Shown: piece by piece, positions 53,704 to 63,138 of the stretch
Numbering within the stretch: position 1 is the first letter of the stretch
Layout: each line of letters begins with the position of its first letter
Assembly: GCF_003610375.1 (NCBI RefSeq)
Contig: NZ_RAPZ01000010.1
Location: 222,161 to 286,160, forward strand
Length of the DNA: 64,000 nucleotides
Origin: Sphingomonas sp. PP-CC-1A-547
Lineage (GTDB): Bacteria; Pseudomonadota; Alphaproteobacteria; Sphingomonadales; Sphingomonadaceae
Direction of reading: 5' to 3'
Translations under genes and position numbers: made by a program
Notes under the pieces: generated by a model
What the model saw: only the letters and a program-made list of their open reading frames with translations
Database searches by the model: none
What the model was told of the DNA's origin: nothing

Positions 53704-53854
53704 GTCCCTCGCCCCTCCGCGGAGAGGGAGGGAGGAGCCGTAGGCGACGGTAGGGTAAGGGGGAGTTGGGGTGAGCGATCTGAGCCTCATTCCCCTCACC
53801 CTTCCCACCGCAAACGCGGCGGGGCCCTTCCCCCTCCCCGAAGGGGCGAGGGAG
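53704..53854. repeat. Inverted repeat (family D)
   Basis: The arms are CCCTCGCCCCTCCGCGGAGAGGG-like on one side and CCTCCCCGAAGGGGCGAGGG-like on the other, with GGGTAAGGGGGAGTTGGGGTGAG and its complement inside. It lies between der and bamB and may form a long hairpin in the shared transcript. A short arm of the same type occurs near 60066. Confidence 0.75.
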
Positions 53855-53860
53855 TCTACG

Positions 53861-55183
53861 TCACCTGTACGCGGTGACCTTACCCTTCTGGTCAAGCGTA
53901 TAAAGCGTCGAGTTCGCCACGATCGGTGGCAGCGAGAACGGCGTCTTCGTCTCGATCGTCGAGCTTACCGTGCCATCGGTCGGTGAAACGAAATTGATCT
54001 CGCCGCGCGAGTTGGTCAGGACGAGGTGGTTGCCGGCCAGGATCGGCCCGAACCAGGTGACCGCGTTGCTACGCTTCTTCTCGTTCTGGAACCGCTTAAG
54101 CTGCGCGATCCAGCGTGCCTTGCCGTTCGAACGCGACAGGCAGACCAGACGCGCGTCGTCGGTCACAACGAACAGCCACTCGCCCGCGATCCACGGGGTC
54201 GAGATGCCGGCGAAGTTCTGCTCCCACAGACGCTGTCCCGTCGACAGTTCGAGCGCGACCATGCGGCCACCCTGCCCGACCGCATACACGCGGCCGCCGT
54301 CGATGACCGGTGCGGCGTCGATGTCCGACAGGCTCGACACCGACGTCGTGATCGACGTGCGCGACAGCGCGTCCTGCCACAGGATACGGCCGTTCTCGTA
54401 GCGATACGCGCTGAGTTCACCGCTGGAGAAGCCGGCGACCACGGTACCCTGGCTCACGGCGGGTGCCGCGACGCCGAACACGCCCTGCGTCTCGAGCGTG
54501 CCCGACTGGACCCACTGAACCTTGCCGTCGGTCTGGTTGAGCGAGAAGACCTGGTTGTCCTGCGTGAGGACATAGACCGCGCCATTGGCGACGGTCGGCG
54601 AACCACGGAGCGGCGCGCCAGGCTTGGCGCGCCAGAGGATCTTGCCGTCCGCTGCGTTCATCGCGACGACGTCGCCGACACCGTCGGTGGCGTAGAGCTT
54701 GCCGTCGTCATAGCTGACGCCGCCGCCGAAGCGCGCCGCCTTGTTGATCTTGCCCTCGGTGATCCCCGCGCTCCACAGCGCGGCGCCGGTGTCGGCGGTG
54801 AAGGCATGGATCGTCGCGGTGACGTCGGTGACGAACAGCTTGCCGTCGGCGACGACCGGCGCCGCGCCAAGGCGCTCGCGGTTCGAGCCGCCGTCGATAC
54901 CGGCCTGCCAGAGACGCTTGGGCTGGTCGGCGAGCGCGAGCTGGCCCATCGACTTGGCGGGGTTGCCGCCGGGCTGGGCCCAGGCGTCGTTGACCGCAGG
55001 CGCCGGCAACAGGACCTGGACGTCGGCGATCGTCTTGTCGGTCTCGACCTCGTTCTCCGACACCAGGATCGACACGCGGTCGCCGAGCGTCGGCGTCTTC
55101 TTCACGCTGCCCTTGAAAATCCCGCAACCGCTGAGCGCCACCAGCGCGGCGACGGCGACCGTCACCCGATATGTCTTCATCAT
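53861..55183 (-). CDS. bamB: Outer membrane protein assembly factor BamB
   Basis: A 440-residue lipoprotein of the Bam complex. The signal ends in the lipobox VALSGCG. The body is an eight-bladed PQQ-like propeller with blade motifs such as GKLFVTDVTATIHAFTADTG, GKLYATDGVGDVVAMNAADG and GAVYVLTQDNQVFSLNQTDG. The start MMKTYRV overlaps the stop of the YfgM-like gene (ATGA); a second ATG follows directly. Together with the upstream gene and der it forms the YfgM-BamB-Der order of E. coli. Confidence 0.95.
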   Translation of the reverse strand: MMKTYRVTVAVAALVALSGCGIFKGSVKKTPTLGDRVSILVSENEVETDKTIADVQVLLPAPAVNDAWAQPGGNPAKSMGQLALADQPKRLWQAGIDGGSNRERLGAAPVVADGKLFVTDVTATIHAFTADTGAALWSAGITEGKINKAARFGGGVSYDDGKLYATDGVGDVVAMNAADGKILWRAKPGAPLRGSPTVANGAVYVLTQDNQVFSLNQTDGKVQWVQSGTLETQGVFGVAAPAVSQGTVVAGFSSGELSAYRYENGRILWQDALSRTSITTSVSSLSDIDAAPVIDGGRVYAVGQGGRMVALELSTGQRLWEQNFAGISTPWIAGEWLFVVTDDARLVCLSRSNGKARWIAQLKRFQNEKKRSNAVTWFGPILAGNHLVLTNSRGEINFVSPTDGTVSSTIETKTPFSLPPIVANSTLYTLDQKGKVTAYR

Positions 55184-55920
55184 TGCGCCTTGGTATCCTC
55201 GTTTGATGCAGCCGGAGTGATCACCCTGGCAGTAGCGCCCGTGCTGGCAACAGCGTCCACACCCAGTACGCCCGCCATCTGAACCGCGCGTTGACGGATC
55301 GTCTCGGGCACGCCGGTATCGCGCGCGACCTGGCCGAACATGGCCCCCGCCTGCTGGCGCTGGTTCATGCGGAGATAGGAGATCGCGACCATCTCGCCCG
55401 CGCTGCCGAGCCACGGACCACCGGGCACGGCCAGCGGACGAAGCCGCTCGACGACGACCTGCGGCTTCAGCGTGTCGAACTCGGCCGAGGTCTGGCGAAC
55501 CAGCGCGAGATCGCGGAACGGCTTTGCCAGCGACGTATCCGCAGCGATGGTGCCCAGCTTGGCAGCGGCGCCCTTCAGGTCGTCCTTTTGGAGAAGGACG
55601 TCGGCCTGCGTGAACAGCGCGAGTGCGCGGTAGCCGTCGCGGTTCGACTTCGCGAGTTCGGCGAGCGGCTTCGACGCCGCCGCGGCGTTGTTCGCGCCGA
55701 GTGAATCGTAAGCGGCCTGAAGCTGCTCGCCTTCGACACCAGCGGCCTCGCCATTGTGATGCTGCCAGTAGAGAAAGCCGGCGAGAGCCGCGAGTGCGGC
55801 GACGACGCCGACCACGACCCATTTGCCCCAGTTCGTCCAGAACCCGGCGAGCTGGTCGCGTCGCAGTTCTTCGTCGACCTCACGCAGGAATGCTTGATCG
55901 GTTTTCGGCGGGAGGGCCAA
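55180..55920 (-). CDS. YfgM-like membrane TPR protein
   Basis: A 246-residue protein with a short cytoplasmic N-terminus, one membrane helix (about 33-51, WVVVGVVAALAALAGFLYW) and a periplasmic TPR-like domain (for example GYRALALFTQADVLLQKDDL). In E. coli YfgM joins PpiD at the SecYEG translocon and aids folding. The C-terminus is Thr/Ala-rich. The stop overlaps the bamB start, so both are translationally coupled. Confidence 0.88.
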   Translation of the reverse strand: MALPPKTDQAFLREVDEELRRDQLAGFWTNWGKWVVVGVVAALAALAGFLYWQHHNGEAAGVEGEQLQAAYDSLGANNAAAASKPLAELAKSNRDGYRALALFTQADVLLQKDDLKGAAAKLGTIAADTSLAKPFRDLALVRQTSAEFDTLKPQVVVERLRPLAVPGGPWLGSAGEMVAISYLRMNQRQQAGAMFGQVARDTGVPETIRQRAVQMAGVLGVDAVASTGATARVITPAASNEDTKAQ

Positions 55921-55992
55921 GGAATGCTCCGGGAATAGTGAGGGGGTGGGCGGCGCGGACCTTAGCCGCGCCGGAACCGAAACGGAAGCGGA

Positions 55993-56853
55993 TCAATCCT
56001 TGGGCGCGTAGACCTGCTCAGCACCCGGAAACGCGCGCGATCGGACGTCGTCCGCATAGGTCTGCGTCGCGGAGGAAATCGTGTCGGCGATGTCGGCGAA
56101 CCGCTTCACGAACTTCGCGGTCCGGTCGAACATCCCGAGCATGTCCTCGGTCACCAGAACCTGACCGTCGCACTGCGCCGATGCACCGATGCCGATCGTC
56201 GGGCAGGCGATCGAGTTGGTGATCTCGATCGCGATCGGCTCGACCACGCCTTCGATCACCAGCGAGAACGCGCCGGCCTCGGCGATGCTTTGCGCGTCGG
56301 CGACGATCTTGGCGGCTTCCTCGGGCGTACGACCGCGGGCGCCGTAGCCGCCGAGGACGTTGACCGCCTGTGGGGTGAGTCCGACATGGCCCATCACCGG
56401 AATACCACGCTCGGTCAGGAACTTGACGGTCGGTGCCATCACGGTGCCGCCTTCGAGTTTCACTGCCGCTGCGCCGGTCTGCTTGAGCAGGAAAGCCGCG
56501 CTTTCGAACGCCTTTTCGGGTGAGGCTTCGTAGCTGCCGAACGGCATGTCGATGACGACCACCGCATGATAGCTGCCCCGCACCACCGCCGCGCCGTGCG
56601 CCGCCATCATGTCCAGCGTTACGGGCACGGTCGAGGGCAGGCCGTAGATCACCTGGCCCAGGCTATCGCCGACCAACAGCATGTCGCAGTGCGGATCGAG
56701 GAGTTGCGCCGTCCGCACGGTGTAAGCGGTGAGCATGACGAGCGGCGTCTTGCCCTTCTGGCGGCGGATCGCGGGGATCGTCAGGCGCTTGAGCGGCGCG
56801 GGCGTCGGGTTGGCGCGACTCGTCGCGGTGTCGAGGGTGTAGGTCGTGGACAT
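55993..56853 (-). CDS. panB: 3-methyl-2-oxobutanoate hydroxymethyltransferase
   Basis: A 286-residue enzyme that makes ketopantoate from ketoisovalerate and methylene-tetrahydrofolate, the first step of pantothenate (CoA) synthesis. The motifs are [44 protein letters not shown] and [13 protein letters not shown], with the metal site Asp and Glu in VGDSLG and VVEPIA. Length is usual. No panC or panD lies near. It ends 72 bases upstream of the YfgM gene. Confidence 0.97.
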   Translation of the reverse strand: MSTTYTLDTATSRANPTPAPLKRLTIPAIRRQKGKTPLVMLTAYTVRTAQLLDPHCDMLLVGDSLGQVIYGLPSTVPVTLDMMAAHGAAVVRGSYHAVVVIDMPFGSYEASPEKAFESAAFLLKQTGAAAVKLEGGTVMAPTVKFLTERGIPVMGHVGLTPQAVNVLGGYGARGRTPEEAAKIVADAQSIAEAGAFSLVIEGVVEPIAIEITNSIACPTIGIGASAQCDGQVLVTEDMLGMFDRTAKFVKRFADIADTISSATQTYADDVRSRAFPGAEQVYAPKD

Positions 56854-56901
56854 GGCGGCGCTAATAGCGTGCGGCGTCGCGCTCGCCCAGTGTCGTGCGC
56901 G

Positions 56902-57335
56902 TCATACTGCCCAGCCCTTCAGCCGCGCATGGCCGACGAGCCAGAGCGTGAAGGCGGCAATCGCAATGATGACGAAGGGCAACCCCAGCGTCTCGCTCGC
57001 GCCCTTGTGCGCAACGATATCGGTCGAGGCGAACAGCCAGCCGAACTGTGCGATCGTCGCCACCAGCGATGCGATCAGGAACGGACGCGCACTGGCGCGC
57101 CGCATGAACAGCAGCACCGCACCGATCAGGCCGGTCAGGACCGCGACGGCGAACAACGGATCATACCAGTTGGCAGCGCCGCATAGAGCGCGCGGTCATA
57201 GGCGCTCGCCTGCCCCATCGCGTCGGCGCCGAGCCTAAGCTGTTGCAGGCACATGAAACATCCGACGAGGCCCCAGAGAACGAGCACGCCCGTCGTCATG
57301 CGGAACCACAAGGGCCCCTGTCGTACGAAGAACAT
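56902..57335 (-). pseudogene. Small four-helix membrane protein, frameshifted
   Basis: Two frames overlap to form one protein. The first part (MFFVRQGPLWF ... DRALYAALPT) ends in the wrong frame. The second begins near FAVAVLTGLIGAVLLFMRRA and runs to GHARLKGWAV. Inserting one base after CCAAC at the junction (about 57170) would restore PTWYDPLFAVAVL, a continuous reading through a helix start. Four membrane helices result. The family is a small integral membrane protein of unknown function known in sphingomonads. A single missing base could be a real mutation or a sequencing error. Confidence 0.75.
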
Positions 57336-57429
57336 GTCGCCGCCCCTGCCAGTTTCTCGGCAACAGACTGCGCGCAGTGGAGGCTACGCGCAAGAGCATG
57401 CGGGCATGCAAGATGTCTGGAATCCGGAA

Positions 57430-57471
57430 CCGGAGGGACATCGGGAGCTTCCGACTGCGACGTCCCTCCGG
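57430..57471. repeat. Perfect 10-bp inverted repeat
   Basis: CCGGAGGGAC and GTCCCTCCGG are separated by 22 bases. It lies between the TonB receptor stop and the start of the broken membrane-protein gene, on the minus strand. It could act as a 3' hairpin of the receptor gene. Confidence 0.6.
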
Positions 57472-57531
57472 GCCGTATTCAACACCTATCGCGGCCAACC
57501 TGAACGCGTCGTGACGCAACGCGGGTCGCGA

Positions 57532-59973
57532 TCAGAACGATCGCGACACGGTCAGGCCATAGGTGCGCGGATCGCCGGGCTGTCCGACGACCAGGCCGGT
57601 GCTGCCGGACTGAAGCGCGAGCACTTCATAGTAGTTGTGGTCGAACGCGTTACGCAGCCAGCCGAACACGTTCCAGCTGTCCTTCGCCTTGAATCCCAAG
57701 CGGAAGTTGCTGAGCGCGTAGCCCTTGATGTCGGTATAGAGCGAGCGCGACGGGTTGGACGAGAAGGTCGAGCGGTAGCTGCCGTCATAGCCGAGATACA
57801 CCTGACCATCGACGCCGCCGATCGTGGCCGGCAAATCATATTCGGCGCCGTACGAAAACGCCCATTTCGACACGCCGGGCAGCCGCTGGCCGGAGATGTC
57901 GCAATTGGCCGGGCTGACCGTCCCCGTCCCTGCCGGTTGCGCCGGGTTAGTCGCGGTCGGCGCGGATCCGCCAGAGAGCTCCGGCGGGCAAGGCGCGTCG
58001 ACGAACTTCACGTATTTCGCGTCCGTATAGGCGCCATTGGCGTAGACGCTGAACCGGTCGGTGGGGCGGAAGGCCGAATCGAACTCCAGACCGCGAGTCC
58101 GCACCTTGCCGGCATTGGCGAGATAGCCGCGCAACACGCCGAGCTGGCCGTTGGTGACGGTCGCCTGGTAATCGCTGATCTCGGTCCAAAAGCCGGCGAG
58201 GTTGAGCGTCAGTCGGCGATCGAGGAACTGCGTCTTCAGGCCTAGCTCGTAGTGATTGACCTTCTCGGGCTTGACCGTGGCCGCCAAGAGGATCGGATTG
58301 TTGCTGCCGTCGAGCGGCAGGCCGGACAGGTTGATCCCTCCGGACTTGTAGCTCCGCGCGTAGGTCGCATAGGCGTGGATGTCGGAGGTTACGGTGTAGG
58401 CCGCCGTAATGTCGCCCGACAGGTTCCAGTTGTCGAAATCGGGCCGGTAGCTCTGCGGCGCGAGCACACCGCGCTGGTCGTTGAATCTTGCCTCACCGGT
58501 GACGAGTTCGCCGGCACCGGTCGTCACGACCGAGACATAGTCGCCCTTCTTCTTGTCGTAGTTGAGGCGCAGGCCCGGCGTGATCTGGAACCGGTCGCTG
58601 ACGTTCCAGGTCAGCTTGCCGAACAGCGCCGCGCTGGTGTTCTTGAAGCCGATGGTGTTGCGCGCGGTCAGGCCGTTCAGTGTGGCCGGATTCTTTCCGC
58701 CCGTGCTGGTCGGGTTGAGCAGGAACGCGCTGGCCGCGGGCCCCTGGACCTGCAGGCCCTGCGTATCGATCGTCTGGTAGAAGTAGAATGCGCCGAGCAC
58801 GTAATCGAGCGTGTGCTTGCCGTTCGAGGCGATCCGCAGCTCCTGGCTGTATTGCGTCTGTTGCGACGGATTGGCGGACACGGTGGTGATCGGCAGGCCG
58901 ATGAAGTCGCGATCGTTCGACGGATCCCAGTGCCAGAACCGCCACGCGCTGACCGAGGTGATCGTGGCCGCGCCGAGATCCAGATTGCCGAGCAGCGAGA
59001 CGCCGCCCAGTTCCTGCTTCGCACGCAAGGGCGTATCGACATCGGTCACCCGGTCGAACGCGTTGGTCGATGGTACGACATAGCCCTGCGCGGCAGCGAG
59101 AGCGGCATATTGCCGGATCAACGGCCGTTGAGTCGCGCCGGTGCGGACGTAATATTGGACGCAGCAATCGGGGTTCTGCTGGCCGTAATCGCCCGATAAG
59201 GCGAAATCGAGCGTCTCGGTCGGCTTCCAGTAGAGCTGTCCGCGGACGCTCTTATTGTCCTGTGCGTTGAGGTTCTTGCCGGTCACGACGTTGTGGATCG
59301 TACCGTCACGCTCGGTCACCGAGGCAGACAACCGGATCGCGAGCTTGTCGGGGATCAGCGGGCCCGACACCGACGCCTTGGCCTGGATGAACTGATAGTT
59401 GCCGGTCGTAAGCTCGATCCGTGCCTCGGGCGTGAAGCTGGGCTTGCGAGTCGTGATGTTGATCGCGCCGGCGGTGGTGTTCTTGCCGTAGAGCGTGCCC
59501 TGGGGCCCGCGGAGGACCTCGATCCGCTCGGTATCGGTGAAGTCGAACGTCGCCGAGGCGATCCGGCTGTAATAGACCTGATCGACATAGATGCCGACGC
59601 CCTGCTCGATCCCGTCGTTGGTCAGGCCGAACGGCGCGCCGAGGCCGCGGATGTTGGCGGCGGAATTGCGTGGGTTGGTCGAGTAGAATTGCAGCGTCGG
59701 CTGGAGCTGCGTCAGGCGGCTGACGTTGTACGCGCCAGTCTCGGCGAGCGCGGTGCCGCCGATGACCGACATCGCGATGGGGACGGTCTGGATCGTCTCG
59801 GCGCGACGACGCGCGGTGACGACGACATCGCCGCCACCGCCCTGCTGCTGGTTGCCGAGACGACCATTCGCCTGTGCGTCAGCCTGCTCGCCAGCGGCCG
59901 TCTGCGGCGGAACGGCCGGCGTTGATACGGTAGCGGCCTGACCGGCAAGCAACAGCGCAAGCGTAAGCGACAT
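57532..59973 (-). CDS. TonB-dependent outer membrane receptor
   Basis: An 813-residue receptor. The signal peptide MSLTLALLLAGQAATVS is followed by a Gln/Gly-rich linker and a TonB-box-like VVVTARRRAETIQTVP. The plug domain contains RGLGAPFGLTNDGIEQGVGI and RIEVLRGPQGTLYGKNTTAG. The 22-stranded barrel ends in aromatic Phe (LTVSRSF). It imports an unknown substrate using TonB energy; no iron or sugar genes are adjacent. The start follows AGGGGA by 10 bases. GNTTAGAINITTRKP-type plug sequence is common in sphingomonad receptors. Confidence 0.95.
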   Translation of the reverse strand: MSLTLALLLAGQAATVSTPAVPPQTAAGEQADAQANGRLGNQQQGGGGDVVVTARRRAETIQTVPIAMSVIGGTALAETGAYNVSRLTQLQPTLQFYSTNPRNSAANIRGLGAPFGLTNDGIEQGVGIYVDQVYYSRIASATFDFTDTERIEVLRGPQGTLYGKNTTAGAINITTRKPSFTPEARIELTTGNYQFIQAKASVSGPLIPDKLAIRLSASVTERDGTIHNVVTGKNLNAQDNKSVRGQLYWKPTETLDFALSGDYGQQNPDCCVQYYVRTGATQRPLIRQYAALAAAQGYVVPSTNAFDRVTDVDTPLRAKQELGGVSLLGNLDLGAATITSVSAWRFWHWDPSNDRDFIGLPITTVSANPSQQTQYSQELRIASNGKHTLDYVLGAFYFYQTIDTQGLQVQGPAASAFLLNPTSTGGKNPATLNGLTARNTIGFKNTSAALFGKLTWNVSDRFQITPGLRLNYDKKKGDYVSVVTTGAGELVTGEARFNDQRGVLAPQSYRPDFDNWNLSGDITAAYTVTSDIHAYATYARSYKSGGINLSGLPLDGSNNPILLAATVKPEKVNHYELGLKTQFLDRRLTLNLAGFWTEISDYQATVTNGQLGVLRGYLANAGKVRTRGLEFDSAFRPTDRFSVYANGAYTDAKYVKFVDAPCPPELSGGSAPTATNPAQPAGTGTVSPANCDISGQRLPGVSKWAFSYGAEYDLPATIGGVDGQVYLGYDGSYRSTFSSNPSRSLYTDIKGYALSNFRLGFKAKDSWNVFGWLRNAFDHNYYEVLALQSGSTGLVVGQPGDPRTYGLTVSRSF

Positions 59974-60097
59974 GATTGTTTTCCCCTGAACCTTGCCGCG
60001 CAAAGTCTAGCAATTCAGGGGATATTCAATGCGAGCATGTCTTGGGTCGCGGAAAGCGCGACTTGTCTCCCTCCCCCGCCGGGGGAGAGAGCGATAT

Positions 60098-61732
60098 TCA
60101 GACCAGGCGGCTCTGCTTGACCGCGGCTTCGATGAAGCTGGCGAAAAGCGGGTGCGGGTCGAAGGGTTTGGACTTCAGTTCGGGATGGAACTGGACGCCG
60201 ACGAACCAGGGGTGGTCGGGGCGTTCGACGATCTCGGGCAGCGTGCCGTCGGGGGACATGCCGGAGAAGACGAGGCCGCCCTGTTCGAGCGCTTCCTTGT
60301 AGCCGGTGTTGACCTCGTAGCGGTGACGGTGACGCTCCGAAATCTCGGTCCCGCCGTAGATCGACGCCACGACGCTGTTGCCGGTGAGCTTCGCATCATA
60401 CGCGCCGAGCCGCATCGTGCCGCCCATGTCACCCTCGGCCGCGCGTGTCTCGAGGCCTTCGCGGCCCATCCATTCGGTGATCATGCCGACCACTGGCTCG
60501 TCGGTCGGGCCGAACTCGGTCGACGACGCATTGGGGATCCCTGCGAGATCGCGCGCGCCCTCGACGCAGGCCATCTGCATCCCGAAGCAAATGCCGAAAT
60601 ACGGAATCTTCCGCTCGCGCGCGAACTTGACCGAGGCGATCTTACCCTCCGCGCCACGCTCGCCGAACGCACCGGGGACGAGGATCGCGTCGCACGGCTC
60701 CAACTGCCCGGCGATGTCGCTTTCGGCGTTCTCGAACAGTTCTGCGTCGATCCAGCGGACGTTGACCTTCACGCGATTCGCGATGCCGCCATGGACCAGC
60801 GCCTCGTTCAGCGACTTGTACGCATCCTGGAGGCCGACATATTTGCCGACCACGCCGATCGTGACTTCGCCTTGCGGGTTGGTCAGGCGGTCCATGATCT
60901 CGGTCCAGCGCGACAGGTCGGGCGCCTCGGCGGGTTCGATGCCGAACGCGCGGAGCACTTCGATGTCGAGGCCTTCACCGTGATACTGGAGCGGCACCGC
61001 GTAGATGCTCTTCGCGTCGAGCGCAGGAATGACCGCGCTGGCGGGGACGTTGCAGAACAGCGCGATCTTGGCGCGTTCCGACGGCGGCAGCGGATGTTCG
61101 CAGCGACAGACCAGCACGTCGGGCTGCACGCCCAGCGCGGCGAGTTCGCGGACCGAATGCTGGGTCGGCTTGGTCTTCAGCTCGCCGGCGGCGGCGATGT
61201 ACGGGACCAGCGTCACGTGGATGCTGATCGCGTTGCCGCGACCTTCCTCGTTCTTGAGCTGGCGAATCGCCTCGATGAACGGGAGTGATTCGATATCGCC
61301 GACGGTGCCGCCGATCTCGCAGAGGATGAAATCGATGCCGTCGGTCTCGGCCCGCGCGAACGCCTTGATCGCGTCGGTGACGTGCGGGATGACCTGCACG
61401 GTGGCGCCGAGATAATCGCCGCGACGCTCGCGCGTGATGATCTGCTGATAGATCCGGCCCGATGTGACGTTGTCCGACTGGCGCGAGGGAACGCCGGTGA
61501 AGCGCTCGTAATGGCCGAGGTCAAGGTCGGTCTCGGCGCCGTCGTCGGTGACGTAGACCTCGCCATGCTGATACGGCGACATGGTGCCGGGATCGACGTT
61601 AAGATACGGATCGAACTTCCGAATCCTGACGGTATACCCGCGTGCCTGGAGGAGAGCGGCAAGCGATGCCGCCATGAGACCTTTACCGAGCGACGAAACC
61701 ACGCCCCCGGTGATGAAAATGTACCGAGCCAT
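60098..61732 (-). CDS. pyrG: CTP synthase
   Basis: A 544-residue enzyme that converts UTP to CTP using glutamine and ATP. The N-terminal synthetase domain (1-265) starts [19 protein letters not shown]. The C-terminal class I glutaminase has the nucleophile Cys in [12 protein letters not shown]. The late HPELKSKPF and VGVQF segments carry the catalytic His/Glu. The start is 39 bases inside a longer frame. It lies downstream of secG on the same strand, with a hairpin between. Confidence 0.98.
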   Translation of the reverse strand: MARYIFITGGVVSSLGKGLMAASLAALLQARGYTVRIRKFDPYLNVDPGTMSPYQHGEVYVTDDGAETDLDLGHYERFTGVPSRQSDNVTSGRIYQQIITRERRGDYLGATVQVIPHVTDAIKAFARAETDGIDFILCEIGGTVGDIESLPFIEAIRQLKNEEGRGNAISIHVTLVPYIAAAGELKTKPTQHSVRELAALGVQPDVLVCRCEHPLPPSERAKIALFCNVPASAVIPALDAKSIYAVPLQYHGEGLDIEVLRAFGIEPAEAPDLSRWTEIMDRLTNPQGEVTIGVVGKYVGLQDAYKSLNEALVHGGIANRVKVNVRWIDAELFENAESDIAGQLEPCDAILVPGAFGERGAEGKIASVKFARERKIPYFGICFGMQMACVEGARDLAGIPNASSTEFGPTDEPVVGMITEWMGREGLETRAAEGDMGGTMRLGAYDAKLTGNSVVASIYGGTEISERHRHRYEVNTGYKEALEQGGLVFSGMSPDGTLPEIVERPDHPWFVGVQFHPELKSKPFDPHPLFASFIEAAVKQSRLV

Positions 61733-61773
61733 GGGAAGAGTCTCGTAGCGTGTGTTGGGGACGAACGACAAGA

Positions 61774-61801
61774 GCCCCGCGGATCACGCGGGGGCCTTTT
61801 A
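61774..61801. terminator. Hairpin between secG and pyrG
   Basis: GCCCCGCG pairs with CGCGGGG around GATCA. A TTTT tract follows only on the plus strand; on the minus strand, which carries both genes, the downstream bases are TCTTGT. It may be a partial terminator or an RNA-stabilising hairpin upstream of pyrG. Confidence 0.45.
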
Positions 61802-61817
61802 TCGGCGAATGGAGTGT

Positions 61818-62213
61818 TTAGTTGGCTAGCGGGACCGCGCCGTTGTCGGCCGGCTTGGTCGTGCCGGCGGGGACGCCAGCGTTCTCGGCGCCACCGGCGA
61901 ACGGAGCCGCATCACCCTTGGGCTGCGCAGTCGGAACGGCGGTTGCCGCCGCCGGGGTGCGGGCGAGCGACGTGTCGATCGTGGTGGTGCGGTGATTCGC
62001 CGCGAGAACCGCGAGCAGGATCGAGAACAGCACGAACATCGTCGCGAGGACGCCGGTCGCGCGGGTCAGGAAATCGGCCGCGCCGCGGGCCGACATCAGG
62101 CCGGACGGGCTACCGCCCATACCCAGACCGCCGCCTTCCGAGCGCTGCATGAGGATCACCGTGACGAGGGCGGCCGCGATGATCGCGTGGATGACGAGCA
62201 GAAAGGCGAACAT
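61818..62213 (-). CDS. secG: Preprotein translocase subunit SecG
   Basis: A 131-residue membrane protein of the SecYEG channel. Two helices surround the conserved cytosolic loop: ILMQRSEGGGLGMGGSPSG then FLTRATGVLATMFVLFS. The C-terminal extension (Thr/Ala/Pro-rich, about 50 residues) is usual in alphaproteobacteria and is predicted disordered. The start MFAFLLVIH is followed directly by the first helix. It precedes pyrG. Confidence 0.95.
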   Translation of the reverse strand: MFAFLLVIHAIIAAALVTVILMQRSEGGGLGMGGSPSGLMSARGAADFLTRATGVLATMFVLFSILLAVLAANHRTTTIDTSLARTPAAATAVPTAQPKGDAAPFAGGAENAGVPAGTTKPADNGAVPLAN

Positions 62214-62369
62214 TGCGCGGAAAACCCCGGAACTTTTGCGAAGGCGCGCACATAGGCGACGTCGCGGTTTCGATCAACCGGGCGATCGACCGTGGCGCTG
62301 CCTCCGCATATCGCAAGGCAATCGCAAAACTACGGAAACATGACGTCCGGGCGGCGTTGTGAACCCGTA

Positions 62370-62792
62370 ATGACGCTCATGACTGGGTATCGTGCACACA
62401 AATTCAGATGGCGGATCAACGCTGTGGCATCAATGGCAGCCAATACCTTATCGACCTGGATGACCGCTCTGGTGGATTATGTCCGCTCGGGTGAACCCGA
62501 TCTGACCAATCGTCAGATGGCGCTTCTTCTGCTCGTATATCTCAAACCGGGGCCGCATACGGTCCGCGGCTTGGCTCGTGCGCTCAACGTATCGAAGCCG
62601 GTTGTCACGCGCGCCTTGAACAGATTGGGTGCCCTCGGCTATCTGCGCCGGCAACGCGACGATAGCGACAAGCGCAACATCTTCGTCGCGCGCACGACCG
62701 AAGGGGCAGATTTTCTTGAAGAGTTCGGGCAATTCATCGGCGACGGCCCCGCCCCTGCCGGTTCCAACGGGCGCGCAGCCGCTCACGCTTGA
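62370..62792 (+). CDS. MarR family transcriptional regulator
   Basis: A 140-residue winged-helix regulator. DLTNRQMALLLLVYLKPGPH, VRGLARALNVSKPVVTRALN and LGYLRRQRDDSDKRNIFV are MarR hallmarks (recognition helix and the wing). The start MTLMTGYRAHKF is chosen from several in-frame ATGs; MAANTLSTW 63 bases later is also possible. The C-terminus (PAPAGSNGRAAAHA) overlaps the next gene by about 77 bases. It precedes the SH3-only gene and argC. Confidence 0.85.
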   Translation: MTLMTGYRAHKFRWRINAVASMAANTLSTWMTALVDYVRSGEPDLTNRQMALLLLVYLKPGPHTVRGLARALNVSKPVVTRALNRLGALGYLRRQRDDSDKRNIFVARTTEGADFLEEFGQFIGDGPAPAGSNGRAAAHA

Positions 62793-63138
62793 GCCGTTCG
62801 ACGACCAGGCCCGTACGAGCTTTTCGCTGACGGGCCGCTCGGTCGACCTCGACCCGCGTACGCACGCGGTTCGCCGCGATATCGCCGACATTCGCCTCGC
62901 CGAATACGTATTCGCTCCACACTATGCCGTGCCGATGATACGGCCCGTCGCGCGCACAGCTTTGTTGCGCAGCGCACGAGATGAAGCGAGCGATACGATG
63001 GTCGACCTCCACCCTGGCGACAGTTTCGAAGTGCTGGAGATCGCCGGCGTGTCCGCGTGGGGCGTTGCGCGTCCGAGCGGGCTGGTCGGCTATGTCGAGG
63101 CCGCTGCGCTCGACCTTTCGATGTCGGACGCGGCATGA
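62716..63138 (+). CDS. SH3-domain protein, peptidase domain absent
   Basis: A 140-residue protein. DPRTHAVRRDIADIRLAEYVFAPHY is the N-terminal hallmark of sphingomonad C40 (NlpC/P60) peptidases; a bacterial SH3 domain follows (RPVARTALLRSARD, GDSFEVLEIAGVSAWGVARP). The usual C-terminal NlpC/P60 domain with its catalytic Cys is missing, and the frame ends in the argC start. The start is uncertain: TTG at 62716, after GAAGGGG, overlaps the MarR gene. A peptidoglycan-binding or regulatory role is inferred. Its stop overlaps argC (ATGA). Confidence 0.75.
   Translation: MKSSGNSSATAPPLPVPTGAQPLTLEPFDDQARTSFSLTGRSVDLDPRTHAVRRDIADIRLAEYVFAPHYAVPMIRPVARTALLRSARDEASDTMVDLHPGDSFEVLEIAGVSAWGVARPSGLVGYVEAAALDLSMSDAA

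Noticed and set aside
57336..57531. A further gene between the broken membrane gene and the TonB receptor
   Set aside because: Frames across this 196-base gap are antisense to the receptor or lack a start site.
61741..61805. A pyrG attenuator (C-dependent leader)
   Set aside because: There is a hairpin, but it lacks the initial C-run and T-tract arrangement on the coding strand known for pyrG of Gram-positive bacteria.
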